From a bacterium Ga0077546 (GTDB taxonomy: Bacteria; Cyanobacteriota; Vampirovibrionia; Obscuribacterales; Obscuribacteraceae), in the NCBI GenBank assembly GCA_001464165.1, contig LNEX01000431.1, forward strand, positions 1 to 41,626: 41,626 nucleotides of DNA, read 5' to 3'. Positions 41,360-41,626 of this stretch are shown here, one piece after another (positions within the stretch are counted from its first letter, which is position 1; every line of letters begins with the position of its first letter). Below the pieces are notes generated by a model. The model worked only from the letters and a program-made list of their open reading frames with translations. It ran no database searches and was not told the origin of the DNA. The position numbers and the translations under genes were made by a program.

Positions 41360-41626
41360 ATGATTCGGACTACCTCTCTCCCAAACGGGGCAAGAATAGT
41401 GACCGAGGTCGTGGAGTCTGTTTATTCAGCTGCCATAGACCTCTGGATTGAAGTTGGCTCGGCCTATGAAACAGCCTTGAACAATGGTGTGTCTCATTGC
41501 ATTGAGCACATGCTCTTTAAGGGCACTGAGAGGCGTTCGGCTGAGCAGATTGCTGAAGACATCGAGGATGTCGGCGGTATGCTGGGAGCCTCTACTTCAA
41601 AAGAGCTAACTAAGATATATGGACAT
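41360..41626 (+). CDS. M16 family zinc peptidase, N-terminal end only
   Basis: The gene runs off the right edge after 89 codons. The start MIRTTSLPNGARIVTEVVES and the inverted zinc motif HCIEHMLFKGT (H-x-x-E-H) identify an M16 (pitrilysin/processing peptidase-like) subunit; FKGTERRSAEQIAEDIEDVG is also typical. The second half and the C-terminal domain are outside the window. ATG 41360 has only a weak purine-rich site upstream. A TAGAAT near 41330 could be its -10. M16 proteins degrade small peptides and often sit near ribosome-linked genes in bacteria. Confidence 0.9.
   Translation, partial: MIRTTSLPNGARIVTEVVESVYSAAIDLWIEVGSAYETALNNGVSHCIEHMLFKGTERRSAEQIAEDIEDVGGMLGASTSKELTKIYGH

Overview
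This window looks like a chromosomal piece of a non-photosynthetic relative of the cyanobacteria, most likely an Obscuribacterales-type Vampirovibrionia (Melainabacteria) genome or metagenome bin. That placement is inference. It rests on the gene mix: a Ser/Thr kinase with an N-terminal zinc ribbon and C-terminal helical repeats, many TPR proteins, a 24-residue LRR protein, short secreted or lipoprotein unknowns, frequent TTG and GTG starts, and moderate GC. There is no phage, insertion sequence, CRISPR array or rRNA operon in view. One tRNA-Thr(CGT) is present.

Layout. 1-1050: the 3' end of a ligase-associated Lhr-type helicase followed by pdeM (DNA repair). 1075-4971: glutathione peroxidase, a TPR protein and an 860-residue LRR protein. 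5085-9068: an APC-type permease whose C-terminal cytoplasmic domain is split between two frames, divergent from a stand-alone glucose-6-phosphate isomerase. 9140-14494: a secreted unknown, a one-pore potassium channel, a novel-family protein, a membrane Ser/Thr kinase and another secreted unknown. 14516-19422: secreted proteins and lipoproteins (one apparently starting on ATA), a phosphodiester-glycosidase-type lipoprotein, a fasciclin protein, a two-gene lipoprotein/repeat-protein unit with a clear terminator, and a truncated transglutaminase. 19442-22663: a TPR-like protein, a POT peptide transporter and small proteins. 22687-24922: a three-gene minus-strand unit with an M28 peptidase. 25092-27753: a three-gene minus-strand unit (thioredoxin-like, tandem GNAT, glycerol dehydrogenase). 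27914-29413: a PAS protein, an SGNH hydrolase and a small protein. 29464-33357: secreted TPR and unknown proteins, several with frame breaks. 33351-38255: the most interesting stretch, described next. 38273-41626: a GH13 amylase-family enzyme, a small protein, a DoxX protein, tRNA-Thr, a candidate structured RNA with a terminator, and the start of an M16 peptidase.

Main discovery. Two neighbouring genes, a 742-residue protein built of two duplicated modules joined by E-V-P-A repeats and a 131-residue hydrophilic protein, have nearly identical promoters. Each holds three 7-bp direct repeats (core GTCAC) at an exact 11-bp period, followed 21 bp later by a TATTNT -10 element. This is the layout of PhoB/PhoP-type (OmpR-family) operators. 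A 51-nt perfect-armed hairpin carrying the same CAGTCACC core in both arms lies just downstream, and an orphan sensor histidine kinase follows. This is a candidate undescribed regulon.

Second theme. At least seven genes show what looks like a single-base frame break, mostly near short homopolymers, where two adjacent frames together make one sensible protein. So many in 41 kb points to systematic indel errors in a long-read assembly, or to unusual decay or slippage. Each is listed so it can be checked against reads.
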